Source: UBA9662 sp002729415 (GTDB taxonomy: Bacteria; Poribacteria; WGA-4E; UBA9662). From it: 21,381 nt of DNA. A program made the position numbers and the translations under genes. The notes under the pieces are model-generated. The model was not told the origin of the DNA and made no database searches. It saw only the letters and a list, made by a program, of their open reading frames with translations. Shown in pieces: positions 15,209-21,381 of this stretch. The stretch's first letter is position 1, and each line of letters begins with the position of its first letter. The stretch covers positions 1-21,381 of the forward strand of contig PBXZ01000198.1 of assembly GCA_002729415.1 (NCBI GenBank), written 5' to 3'.

Positions 15209-17758
15209 CTAAGGAGGTGNTTGCTTACTATATTCTGGNTCCCTGCCNTGCTGGACGACCCATTCGTCAAATACAGACTTGAGCTTCTCTTTTTCGAATT
15301 CACCGAAGGTCAAGTGTTGAATNCTTGNTATTGGTATTGCCATTTCTCCGTAGAANGGTGAANGGCCCAANAGCTTACCATNATTAGATTCAAGAGCTTC
15401 AAAAACTAGGGTTGAGCCATCTGTNAAGGTAGCCCGGACATTGTCGTTAGTGNTGTGACTGTCTCTNGGTTTGTCCAGATCTTCTTCCGGCATGCTAACA
15501 TTGACCACCATTGCTACGCGGTTGACAGGGATGTTCATCTTTCGTAGNTTGGATTCAAACTGTATCCTCTGCCCGCTGATGTCTAACAAACTTCCCCGCA
15601 TTAAATCTCCAGTTTTCGCTACTAGTACATGACTTGGTGGATTGTCACGGTTGAAACGTGGAATGGTCAACGCGCGATCCAGTTTTACGTCGTCGATAGT
15701 GAAAGATTCTTTGTCCCTAGCTCCAAACATTCCGTTTGCGAACTCTACCCCTTTTACATGTCCTGAATCAATTTTGCCGATGAGGATGAATGGTGATTTA
15801 AAAGTCAAGGTTTCCTTGTTGTACGACTCGATTTTGCAAGGGATGATTTCCTGATTCTTTAGATGCAGTAGGTCCGGAAATGTCTTGATGTCGAAAGTTG
15901 GCTCAGCTAAATCCCTGTTACGCTCTACTCGAGCCTCTGCCGCATCGGACAGCCGCACAGGCTTCATGGCGCCCTCGAACTTCCAGCTAAGGGGTGAATT
16001 GGAAGCAGCGAATGAAAGTCGCCCGTGCAGAAGACCTGAGACGCAAAAAAGTTGGTCATTGTCTTGGCTTTGCTCGTTTTTCCTTTTTTCGGGGTTCAAG
16101 GGGAAGAGCTGAAGTGTCGATGCTCCGGGAAGTGCGCAAGATACTGGCTTTTCTGCAAATGCCGTTTGCAATATCACTTGATCCGAATTCAGCTGTTGGA
16201 TTTGACCACGCACAACCCCCCCATCGGCATAGAATAGCTCGGCTATGTCAGTGACCTTGGCTAATTTGATGTTGGGGCGAACAATGCGGTCGACCTGATC
16301 CAGATTGATATCATGTCGAGTTTGATCTTCATTCAAAACGTATGCGTTTCCTTCTTCAACGAACAAGCGACCATAAACAACTTGTCCATCGATCATGTGA
16401 ACCCGTGGCTTGGAGAGGTTGATCTGCTGTTTAGTGCCGACTGGCTGGCGATAAACGCTTAAGTTCCACACCGTCAGATCCTGACCACGGTTATGGATAT
16501 ATAGACCGGAATTATCTTCGACTAGTCTAACACCGTTCAATTTGACGAGTGAACGGCCTGTAAAGTCGAATACTTCCATCATGCCTGTTATATCATCCAA
16601 AGCGAGTCGTAAACGAACATTTTTTTGCCCCTTCTCGATTGTCAATACGGGTTCGAAGAGTGTGTCTTGAACAATTACCAGTTCATTTCCCCAGGTTTCC
16701 AGCCGCAATGCTTGTTCCAGGTTATTGCCGAGAGCCAGAACAAAACGTGGGCTTTCGGTAGATGTAAGCTCTAGATTAATCTCAAAACGCTTCGGCCATT
16801 TAAGTGCACGGAAGATTTTAGCCTTGGTGCGATTGGTTTTTGGGTGACCTCCGGGACCTTGGTACCAATCGTTTTCTGCCTTGGTACTGAAAAGGGGGGT
16901 TCTTACCAGGTTTGGTCCTGTCCACCACGCACGTAGTAATTCAGTACCTACAGCTTCAAAATATTCCACACGTAAGGTATGGTAACCCGCAGCGAGTTTG
17001 ATCTTGGCTTCTTCGGGTACTCCTGCTCTGGCTTTAACCACTGGTTGGCCATCAATAAGTAGGCGCGATCCATCATCTGACGCTAGTTCGAATGTATACT
17101 CACCGGTTTCGCCCATCTCAAGNCNCCCCTCAAACACCATACCGAAGNTGTCTTCCATTTCGGCAAGTTTGAGATCCAGCCATCCGGTTTCGAAACTNCC
17201 NTNGNCNTGTGGGGTGAGTTTCGAAAAATCAGGGAATCTTTGAAACTCAGCCTCCCNTCTCTTCTTGCCCATTTTGTAGACTTTGTAGGTCATGTCTTTG
17301 ATTCCNCCTTCCTGTGGCAAATTCCAATTGGGCAGGCTTGAACCATTGAAGACAAGGTTAGGGTTTTGCTGTTGGTTAAGTGTATAAATTGCGTTACGGC
17401 TCACCCGAACTTGGCCATGACGTTCGCTGGAAAAAAGGAATGTGTTGTTGTCCGCACCGATCAGGTCAGCTATCCAGACATCGCCCGATACCATACTAAC
17501 CCGAAAAGTTTCGGTTGGTGGAGTGGNTCGTTTGGNGAACAGAATGGAATCTAGTGCTCCTACATCGATTACTAGGTTATCCGAAAAGTACGGCGATGNC
17601 CAGCGGACCTGTCCGGCTTTGCTTTCCAACAGCTTGCCAGGAAGAACGTCGCCGTTTTTCCAGCGTAAACGTGTCACTGGTTCCTGAGCCTGCAATGTTA
17701 CTAGCTGCAAGGCTACCAACACTGCGACTGTGATAATTACCTTTAAATACCAGCGCAT
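15209..17758 (-). CDS. Large secreted PA14-domain protein with repeated small beta modules, 849 aa
   Basis: Residues 1-24 form a signal peptide (MRWYLK, hydrophobic core, cleavage after TLQA). Two copies of a small beta-rich repeat follow (about 29-72 and 85-127). Next is a PA14 domain (about 187-300) with the typical GEYTFELASDDGSRLLIDG core and GYHTLRVEYFE, then a LamG/3-keto-disaccharide-hydrolase-like jelly roll (about 311-436, ending LYIHNRGQDLTVWNLSVY). At least five more repeats come after it (about 451-493, 507-551, 630-673, 710-752, 773-817). Repeat cores are lines such as KNGDVLPGKLL, IDGQVVYGRLF and KTGDLMRGSLL, each ending in an (I/V)Pxxx(V/I)xx(I/V) strand. PA14 domains bind carbohydrate; no enzyme active site is recognised. 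ATG 17758 is preferred because TTGAGGAAAATA just before it contains the ribosome binding site. It starts 14 nt after the toroid gene. Many N bases near both ends. Confidence 0.72.
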   Translation of the reverse strand: MRWYLKVIITVAVLVALQLVTLQAQEPVTRLRWKNGDVLPGKLLESKAGQVRWXSPYFSDNLVIDVGALDSILFXKRXTPPTETFRVSMVSGDVWIADLIGADNNTFLFSSERHGQVRVSRNAIYTLNQQQNPNLVFNGSSLPNWNLPQEXGIKDMTYKVYKMGKKRXEAEFQRFPDFSKLTPXXXXSFETGWLDLKLAEMEDXFGMVFEGXLEMGETGEYTFELASDDGSRLLIDGQPVVKARAGVPEEAKIKLAAGYHTLRVEYFEAVGTELLRAWWTGPNLVRTPLFSTKAENDWYQGPGGHPKTNRTKAKIFRALKWPKRFEINLELTSTESPRFVLALGNNLEQALRLETWGNELVIVQDTLFEPVLTIEKGQKNVRLRLALDDITGMMEVFDFTGRSLVKLNGVRLVEDNSGLYIHNRGQDLTVWNLSVYRQPVGTKQQINLSKPRVHMIDGQVVYGRLFVEEGNAYVLNEDQTRHDINLDQVDRIVRPNIKLAKVTDIAELFYADGGVVRGQIQQLNSDQVILQTAFAEKPVSCALPGASTLQLFPLNPEKRKNEQSQDNDQLFCVSGLLHGRLSFAASNSPLSWKFEGAMKPVRLSDAAEARVERNRDLAEPTFDIKTFPDLLHLKNQEIIPCKIESYNKETLTFKSPFILIGKIDSGHVKGVEFANGMFGARDKESFTIDDVKLDRALTIPRFNRDNPPSHVLVAKTGDLMRGSLLDISGQRIQFESXLRKMNIPVNRVAMVVNVSMPEEDLDKXRDSHXTNDNVRATXTDGSTLVFEALESNXGKXLGXSXFYGEMAIPIXXIQHLTFGEFEKEKLKSVFDEWVVQXGRXPEYSKQXPP

Positions 17759-17772
17759 TATTTTCCTCAANN

Positions 17773-18846
17773 TTATCTTTCGTAAACGGGCAATAGGCGA
17801 TAGTTCAGTGCCAAAGACAGAACGGACATTCCTGTCCCATAAGCTNGNCCATGAGAGCTACTGAAACTACCGTCTTCTTCTTGCATTCTTTGAAGGTGTT
17901 CAATGGTTCGCCGATTCCAGGCTTTCCAGGCTTCGAAGTCACTTTGAAACAATGCTTGAGCCATGTAATAGCGATTGTAGAATGGGTGTGAATCGGTATC
18001 CTGATCGATTCGTTTTTTGATGAACTCCAAGGCGGTTTTGTATTCCAACAAGTCTTTCCTTTTTCCGATTGCGTAAACCAGTGTTCCTATTGCCGTCCGA
18101 GTTATACCGTCACCGTGACTGCTGGCGGGTTGATAAGAGATGTTTCCGTCTCGCATCGTGTTGGTGCGGAAAAAACTTAGGGCTTTGTCAATGGCTTCAT
18201 TGGGTATCTCGATACCGGCATTCCGTGCACCCAGTAAACCCATCAATACGGTTCCAGATACTGTTGTATCAGCGTCTTGCGAGTCTGGAGAGTACCGCCA
18301 GGCGCCCCACGGGTTCTTCTTTTGCGCTGTCAAGGCACAACGTACTGCCAGTTCCAAGGTTCGGCTGATGGTACGTTGCCAATCGGCGGGAACCTCAATT
18401 CCTTGCCAGAGCAGTTGTTCGTCCACTGCTCCATACGCTTCAGACAGGGCTAACATGGCAAAACCGTGATGGTACATCGAACCATGACCGGGGCCACTGA
18501 GGTGTCCGGTTTTCGGGTCTTGGTTGACGATAATGTTGCGTAGCNNTTTACGAATATGAGTGGCATAAGGTCCGAAGTCGGGATCTTCTCCACTGGCCAT
18601 GAATGCCATGATACAAATTCCGATTACTCCTAGGCCGTTTTGTTCATCAGGCCAACTTCCGTCTNCATTTTGTGTGCTGGCGAGGTAGTTCAGNCTTCGG
18701 TTGTTAATCACGCGAACTATCGGAGGNACTCCCCGACCGTAGCGGATAACAGCGTCTTGTCCAAACACCTTCTCGATTGGAAATGTGGCCAGCAATATGA
18801 AACAAGCCAATCCAAGACCAAATGTGTTCTTATTTAGTGGAATCAT
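17773..18846 (-). CDS. Secreted squalene-cyclase-like alpha/alpha-toroid (prenyltransferase-repeat) protein, 357 aa
   Basis: Numbered from ATG 18846, residues 1-29 form a signal peptide (cleavage near VFG-QD). The rest is a string of paired helices with QW-like motifs: STQNxDGSWPD (57-67), GAWRYSPDSQDADTTVSG (181-198), HPFYNRYYMAQAL (287-299), QEEDGSFSSS (322-331) and the C-terminal YGTGMSVLSLALNYRLLPVYER. This is the prenyltransferase/squalene-oxidase repeat fold. The DADTT at 191-195 recalls the DxDDT acid motif of class II cyclases but lacks its second adjacent Asp. Signal peptide and small size also make a terpene cyclase unlikely. A glycan- or protein-binding role outside the cytoplasm is my inference. 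Similar proteins are frequent in Planctomycetes, Verrucomicrobia and Poribacteria without known function. The start follows GGAGG with a seven-base gap; the longer TTG-started frame would place that site inside the gene. 59 nt separate it from the upstream gene. Confidence 0.75.
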   Translation of the reverse strand: MIPLNKNTFGLGLACFILLATFPIEKVFGQDAVIRYGRGXPPIVRVINNRXLNYLASTQNXDGSWPDEQNGLGVIGICIMAFMASGEDPDFGPYATHIRKXLRNIIVNQDPKTGHLSGPGHGSMYHHGFAMLALSEAYGAVDEQLLWQGIEVPADWQRTISRTLELAVRCALTAQKKNPWGAWRYSPDSQDADTTVSGTVLMGLLGARNAGIEIPNEAIDKALSFFRTNTMRDGNISYQPASSHGDGITRTAIGTLVYAIGKRKDLLEYKTALEFIKKRIDQDTDSHPFYNRYYMAQALFQSDFEAWKAWNRRTIEHLQRMQEEDGSFSSSHXXAYGTGMSVLSLALNYRLLPVYER

Positions 18847-18905
18847 TAGCAAACCTCCAACGTCTGTGNTTTTCAACGTCGCCTATTAACATCGTCGTTG
18901 TCAGC

Positions 18906-20525
18906 CTATTCCTGAAACTCTGGTTCATGCAGTAATGGTTGAATAGCTTCTATAACGGGGTTGAAGCGGTTCCATTGCCATGGGCTTAGAGCTTCANTAT
19001 TTAGTTGTTCAGAAAGTTGGATAAGTGTGTGTACAGGGGTTAGGGCTAGTCCAGTTGCTATCGGAGTAGGTTGCCACATGTTAACCATATCAGTGATTAC
19101 CTCAAAGTGCTTTCTTTGATTTTCACTAAGTAATAGATGTGTATCCAGACTTGCCACCACTAAATCACGTGAAACTTTTTGTCGGAAGGCTAGTCTTTCC
19201 ACTTGGTATGCGTTGTATTGGTCGAATGCGTCTTCGGTAAGTACATCTTCGATCGTTTTTTGATAAAGCGGATGATTTGTGATGTCGTCATCAAAGTTTA
19301 GATCTTTCCATTCGTCTCGTGCTTCGAGCAACTGTTCTACGACGCCTTTGGAGACTAACGCCAAACGTCGTGATGCTCGTTCATTGAGCGGTCCTAACTG
19401 TTCGGTATGGGCGNCTAATTGGGCTTCGGCGATCAGCTTGGCGGTGTTCTGTGATGCGTTTTCGCTCTCTTCCATAATGGCTGGGTCTCGTTGATTTCGC
19501 TCTTCTGCCCNAAGTCGTCGTCTTAGNCCTTCAAGTCTTTCGTCAGCCTGTTCCTTGGTAATTCTGCCTGCCTTGACTGCCTCCTTGACCCTGACTTCAG
19601 CTTTACGGAATTGGATTTGGTGTTCGTCTTCGTTTAGGTCATCGTCTTTTTCTGCCCCAAGTCGTCGTCTTAGANCTTCAAGTCTTTCATCAGCNTGNTT
19701 CTTGGTAANTCTGCCTGCCTTGACTGCCTCTGCGATTTCAACTTCGGCTTTGTGGAATCTGGCTTTGAGATCATTCCCATCTTTTGCCTCCCATTTGGTT
19801 TCGCCGTATTTCGGTGGGGTGACTAAACGTTGCCAGATTTCGGATTGTTTTTGGGAGAATATTTCATCTATTTGGCCTGTGTGATTTTGGTNAACCAGAT
19901 TTATTGCTTCTTTTGAGGTCATGGTCAGTGTATCCATCGATGGCCACCCATCACTTGTTTTGATAACCAGCATTTGCTCAATTTTCTTGCGTTGATTAGA
20001 TGTCAAGCTGAGTTGCTGGTCGATCAAAGCAGTCAATTGACGATTGACTACACGCTGGCCTCTTTGTCCNCGCGCTTTGGTGAAATCAAGGTAATCTTGG
20101 AATTGCTTTCCGTTGAGGTGTTTGGCTAATGCTGCCCTGCAGTTGGGTTGCGAGAATAACATTTCCAGCATCTGCATGCCGCCATCTCTCGCTATCCCTG
20201 CAATGCGTATTATATCTCTTTCTTGATTTAGTTGGTTCTCGACTGATTCGCGAACCGTTTGCCGAAGTTTCTTAATGGTTGTCTCTTCCAATTCGTAACG
20301 CTGGCCGATACTTTCTCCGACTTGTTGTAGCAGGGAATCGAGTCTTTCCATGATAAAAGTTTTCAACCTCTCTTGCCCTGCCCTTCCTCTCCTTTCTCTC
20401 CTTTCTTTCAGCTCTGCCTTCCGTTGTCGTTCGTCAGGATTTCGATCCGGATCTTGGGACATTACAACGTTGGTGAGTATCAATGTCGTCGCGATACATA
20501 GCCATAGAAGATTGCCTTTACGCAT
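18906..20525 (-). CDS. Secreted helical protein with duplicated LTxxQ-like module and tandem 49-aa repeats, 539 aa
   Basis: Signal peptide 1-23 (LLWLCIATTLILTNVVMS). A highly charged Arg/Glu stretch (30-55) follows, then long predicted helices. A module of 62 residues occurs twice without gaps: 125-186 (ending SLTSNQRKKIEQML) and 417-478 (ending LLSENQRKHFEVIT), sharing about a quarter of positions, including the (T/S)xNQRK core. That core recalls the LTxxQ motif of Spy/CpxP-type periplasmic proteins. Between them lie two copies of a charged helix-turn-helix repeat at 257-291 and 306-340, KAEVxxxEAVKAGRxTKxxADERLExLRRRL. I do not recognise an established family; a role in binding or chaperoning in the periplasm or at the surface is only a guess. 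Ribosome binding site AAGGAGA lies seven bases before ATG 20525. The C-terminal half is clearly paralogous to the incomplete gene at the right edge. Confidence 0.7.
   Translation of the reverse strand: MRKGNLLWLCIATTLILTNVVMSQDPDRNPDERQRKAELKERRERRGRAGQERLKTFIMERLDSLLQQVGESIGQRYELEETTIKKLRQTVRESVENQLNQERDIIRIAGIARDGGMQMLEMLFSQPNCRAALAKHLNGKQFQDYLDFTKAXGQRGQRVVNRQLTALIDQQLSLTSNQRKKIEQMLVIKTSDGWPSMDTLTMTSKEAINLVXQNHTGQIDEIFSQKQSEIWQRLVTPPKYGETKWEAKDGNDLKARFHKAEVEIAEAVKAGRXTKXXADERLEXLRRRLGAEKDDDLNEDEHQIQFRKAEVRVKEAVKAGRITKEQADERLEXLRRRLXAEERNQRDPAIMEESENASQNTAKLIAEAQLXAHTEQLGPLNERASRRLALVSKGVVEQLLEARDEWKDLNFDDDITNHPLYQKTIEDVLTEDAFDQYNAYQVERLAFRQKVSRDLVVASLDTHLLLSENQRKHFEVITDMVNMWQPTPIATGLALTPVHTLIQLSEQLNXEALSPWQWNRFNPVIEAIQPLLHEPEFQE
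19504..19757 (-). repeat. Two tandem copies of a 147-bp unit inside the helical secreted protein gene
   Basis: The stretch 19504-19610 matches 19651-19757, offset by exactly 147 bp (49 codons). I count about 13 mismatches over the roughly 100 readable positions, most of them in the last 25 bases. The copies encode the KAGRxTKxxADERLExLRRRL repeat. A 15-base core, CTGCCTTGACTGCCT on the plus strand, is identical in both copies and also present in the third copy near 21280. Confidence 0.85.
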
Positions 20526-20624
20526 GTCTTGTCTCCTTNAGTTTGAATTTGAATGAGTTGGTTTTGTTTTGTTTCCTTAGAACTNNAACAAATTGAGCGA
20601 GTTCTGATGTTCTGAATTTGTTGA

Positions 20625-20641
20625 AGTTGACTTGGTCAACT
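20625..20641. promoter_or_regulatory. Perfect 7-bp inverted repeat, possible operator
   Basis: AGTTGAC (20625-20631) and GTCAACT (20635-20641) flank TTG. It stands about 100 nt upstream of the helical protein gene at 20525, next to a second inverted repeat (20587-20622). The compact symmetric form suits a dimeric regulator. A hairpin with a three-base loop is also possible. Confidence 0.4.
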
Positions 20642-20753
20642 ACCATCTTCGTTTTTTATGTTGGTTAACAAGTGCTGCAATTTTGATCATTGATGTCACG
20701 AACTATCAGAGGTACCTGTTAGTTGTAATGTTCGTAATATCAGATTGGTCAGG

Positions 20754-20778
20754 CTGAACAAAAGCGTATTTTGTTCAG
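20754..20778 (-). terminator. Perfect 10-bp stem-loop after the incomplete paralogue
   Basis: CTGAACAAAA (20754-20763) and TTTTGTTCAG (20769-20778) are fully complementary around a five-base loop, 31 nt after the stop of the gene at 20810. On the minus-strand RNA the stem is followed by CCUGACC, not by a U-run, so termination is uncertain; a 3' stability hairpin is an alternative. Confidence 0.45.
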
Positions 20779-20809
20779 AAAGTTCATAAGAAACTTCTAG
20801 CNCCTTACC

Positions 20810-21381
20810 CTATTTCTTTTTGTCTTGGCCAAGCCACCCTTCTTTGTCTTTGTCGAACCATTTAAACTCGTCCAATCGTGCCTGTTGCCACGAGTTCAGA
20901 ACTTCACTATTATCTAGCTGTTCAAAAAGTTTGGTAAAGATGTTNNNTGAAGTTGNTAACTGTGCTACGGTGTCCTCAAAATGTTGCCGCTGGTTCNNNT
21001 CAAGCAACAAGTGGGTATCCAAGCTAGCGACTACCAAATCAGAGGTTGCCTGCAAGCGAAAAGCCTGTCTCTCTGCTTGAAGTGCTTTGTATCGGGCAAA
21101 CGCTTCATCTGAAAGAAGGTCTTTGATCGTCTGTTGGTATAGTGGGTGGTTGGTAATCTCGGTGTTGGATTTGTGCTTGTACTCGTTTTCCGTCACCCAC
21201 TCTTTCTCTTCCTGCCATAATTCTTTTTTCAAGGCTTCAAGTTTGGCCCCAACCTCCCTCCTGTTAATTTTTCCTGCCTTGACTGCCTTTATGATTTCAG
21301 CTTCAGCTTTTTTGTGCCGTTCATCTGGATCTTCGGGCTGAGCTTCGAGATGCTGTTCCACAACTCCTTTAGTAACCAGTG
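20810..21381 (-). CDS. Incomplete paralogue of the secreted helical protein (5' end off the window), with EF-hand-like tail
   Basis: The frame is open to the right edge. Residues before the in-frame GTG at 21361 read LVTKGV, then VEQHLEA, matching ALVSKGVVEQLLEA (389-402) in the protein at 18906. The gene therefore continues beyond the window and 21361 is not its start. About 190 residues are visible. One copy of the charged repeat (KAEAEIIKAVKAGKINRREVGAKLEALKKEL in two parts, 21212-21313) follows directly. Then comes the shared module NHPLYQQTIKDLLSDEAF ... DLVVASLDTHLLL ... NQRQHFE (20966-21151). The end reads RLDEFKWFDKDKEGWLGQD, resembling one EF-hand loop (D-x-D-x-E-G-x-L) but with Lys where the last ligand Glu should be. 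No family name can be given. It is followed by a strong stem-loop. Confidence 0.75.
   Translation of the reverse strand, partial: LVTKGVVEQHLEAQPEDPDERHKKAEAEIIKAVKAGKINRREVGAKLEALKKELWQEEKEWVTENEYKHKSNTEITNHPLYQQTIKDLLSDEAFARYKALQAERQAFRLQATSDLVVASLDTHLLLXXNQRQHFEDTVAQLXTSXNIFTKLFEQLDNSEVLNSWQQARLDEFKWFDKDKEGWLGQDKKK
21212..21313 (-). repeat. Third, diverged copy of the charged 30-50 residue repeat
   Basis: This copy encodes KAEAEIIKAVKAGKINRREV and continues GAKLEALKKEL. It shares with the two copies at 19504-19757 the KAEV/KAEA start, the xAVKAGK/R core and the LExLxxxL end, plus a 15-base identical DNA core. It sits after the VVEQ(L/H)LEA segment, whereas the other two sit well before it in their protein. 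Confidence 0.7.

Larger units (their letters stand above)
20526..20809. other. Palindrome-rich gap between the two helical-protein paralogues
   Basis: This 284-nt gap contains no gene but has three inverted repeats. AACAAATT (20587-20594) pairs with AATTTGTT (20615-20622). AGTTGAC-TTG-GTCAACT spans 20625-20641. CTGAACAAAA-GCGTA-TTTTGTTCAG spans 20754-20778. The first two lie 60-115 nt upstream of the start at 20525, where an operator or leader structure is expected; the third is just after the upstream paralogue. No convincing -35/-10 pair was found on the minus strand. Confidence 0.6.

Noticed and set aside
15205..15225. Minus strand CACCTCCTTA resembles the 3' end of 16S rRNA (anti-Shine-Dalgarno).
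   Set aside because: Only about ten bases match, no GGATCA precedes it, and it lies at the end of the PA14 protein coding frame; there is no rRNA sequence around it.
17773..18876. Longer version of the toroid protein starting at TTG 18876.
   Set aside because: The GGAGG ribosome binding site for ATG 18846 would lie inside the extra ten codons, and the signal peptide begins properly at 18846.
20810..21361. Complete 183-residue protein starting at GTG 21361.
   Set aside because: Codons upstream to the window edge stay open and match the paralogue (LVTKGV), so the GTG is internal and the gene is truncated by the window.

Overview
The window looks like a moderately AT-rich bacterial chromosome fragment, probably a metagenome or single-cell assembly, because it carries scattered N calls. 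The lineage is an inference. The secreted LamG protein, with its fold-opening WKFDEG motif and its KLAATWG tail, together with several Gfo/Idh/MocA oxidoreductases, resembles what I remember of Candidatus Poribacteria. The squalene-cyclase-like secreted protein and the PA14 protein are a type common in Poribacteria, Planctomycetes and Verrucomicrobia. No rRNA, tRNA, CRISPR array or transposase was found.

Layout. Positions 1-735 (+) hold the C-terminus of undecaprenyl-diphosphatase (uppP) and a small CoA-binding-fold protein. Positions 1024-1827 (+) encode a secreted LamG-domain protein with its own strong ribosome binding site. Positions 2297-8484 (+) form a sugar or sugar-acid catabolic block: a Gfo/Idh/MocA oxidoreductase, a 620-base gap, then a tight four-gene set (NHL beta-propeller, second Gfo/Idh/MocA oxidoreductase, D-2-hydroxyacid dehydrogenase-like protein, rhamnonate-dehydratase-like enolase-superfamily enzyme). 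Positions 8542-13234 (-) are a housekeeping block read grpE-dnaK-prfA-prmC, with overlapping ends at grpE/dnaK (8 nt) and prfA/prmC (GTGA). A 660-base divergent region carries promoter-like sites for both directions and a nested inverted repeat. It is followed by nadA (13897-14982, +). Positions 15209-21381 (-) hold a cluster of exported proteins: an incomplete helical protein running off the right edge, its full-length paralogue, a squalene-cyclase-like alpha/alpha-toroid protein, and a large PA14 protein carrying seven or more copies of a small beta-rich repeat.

How the genes fit together. The left block plausibly oxidises and dehydrates an unusual sugar or sugar acid, with the LamG protein perhaps binding polysaccharide outside the cell; the substrate is unknown. 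The middle block covers protein folding and translation termination. The right cluster is the best candidate for an undescribed system. Its proteins have signal peptides where the N-terminus is visible, the last genes are closely spaced, and the two helical paralogues share a duplicated LTxxQ-like module plus a 30-50 residue repeat (KAGRITKEQADERLE type) that sits at a different place in each protein. Several inverted repeats lie between those two paralogues.
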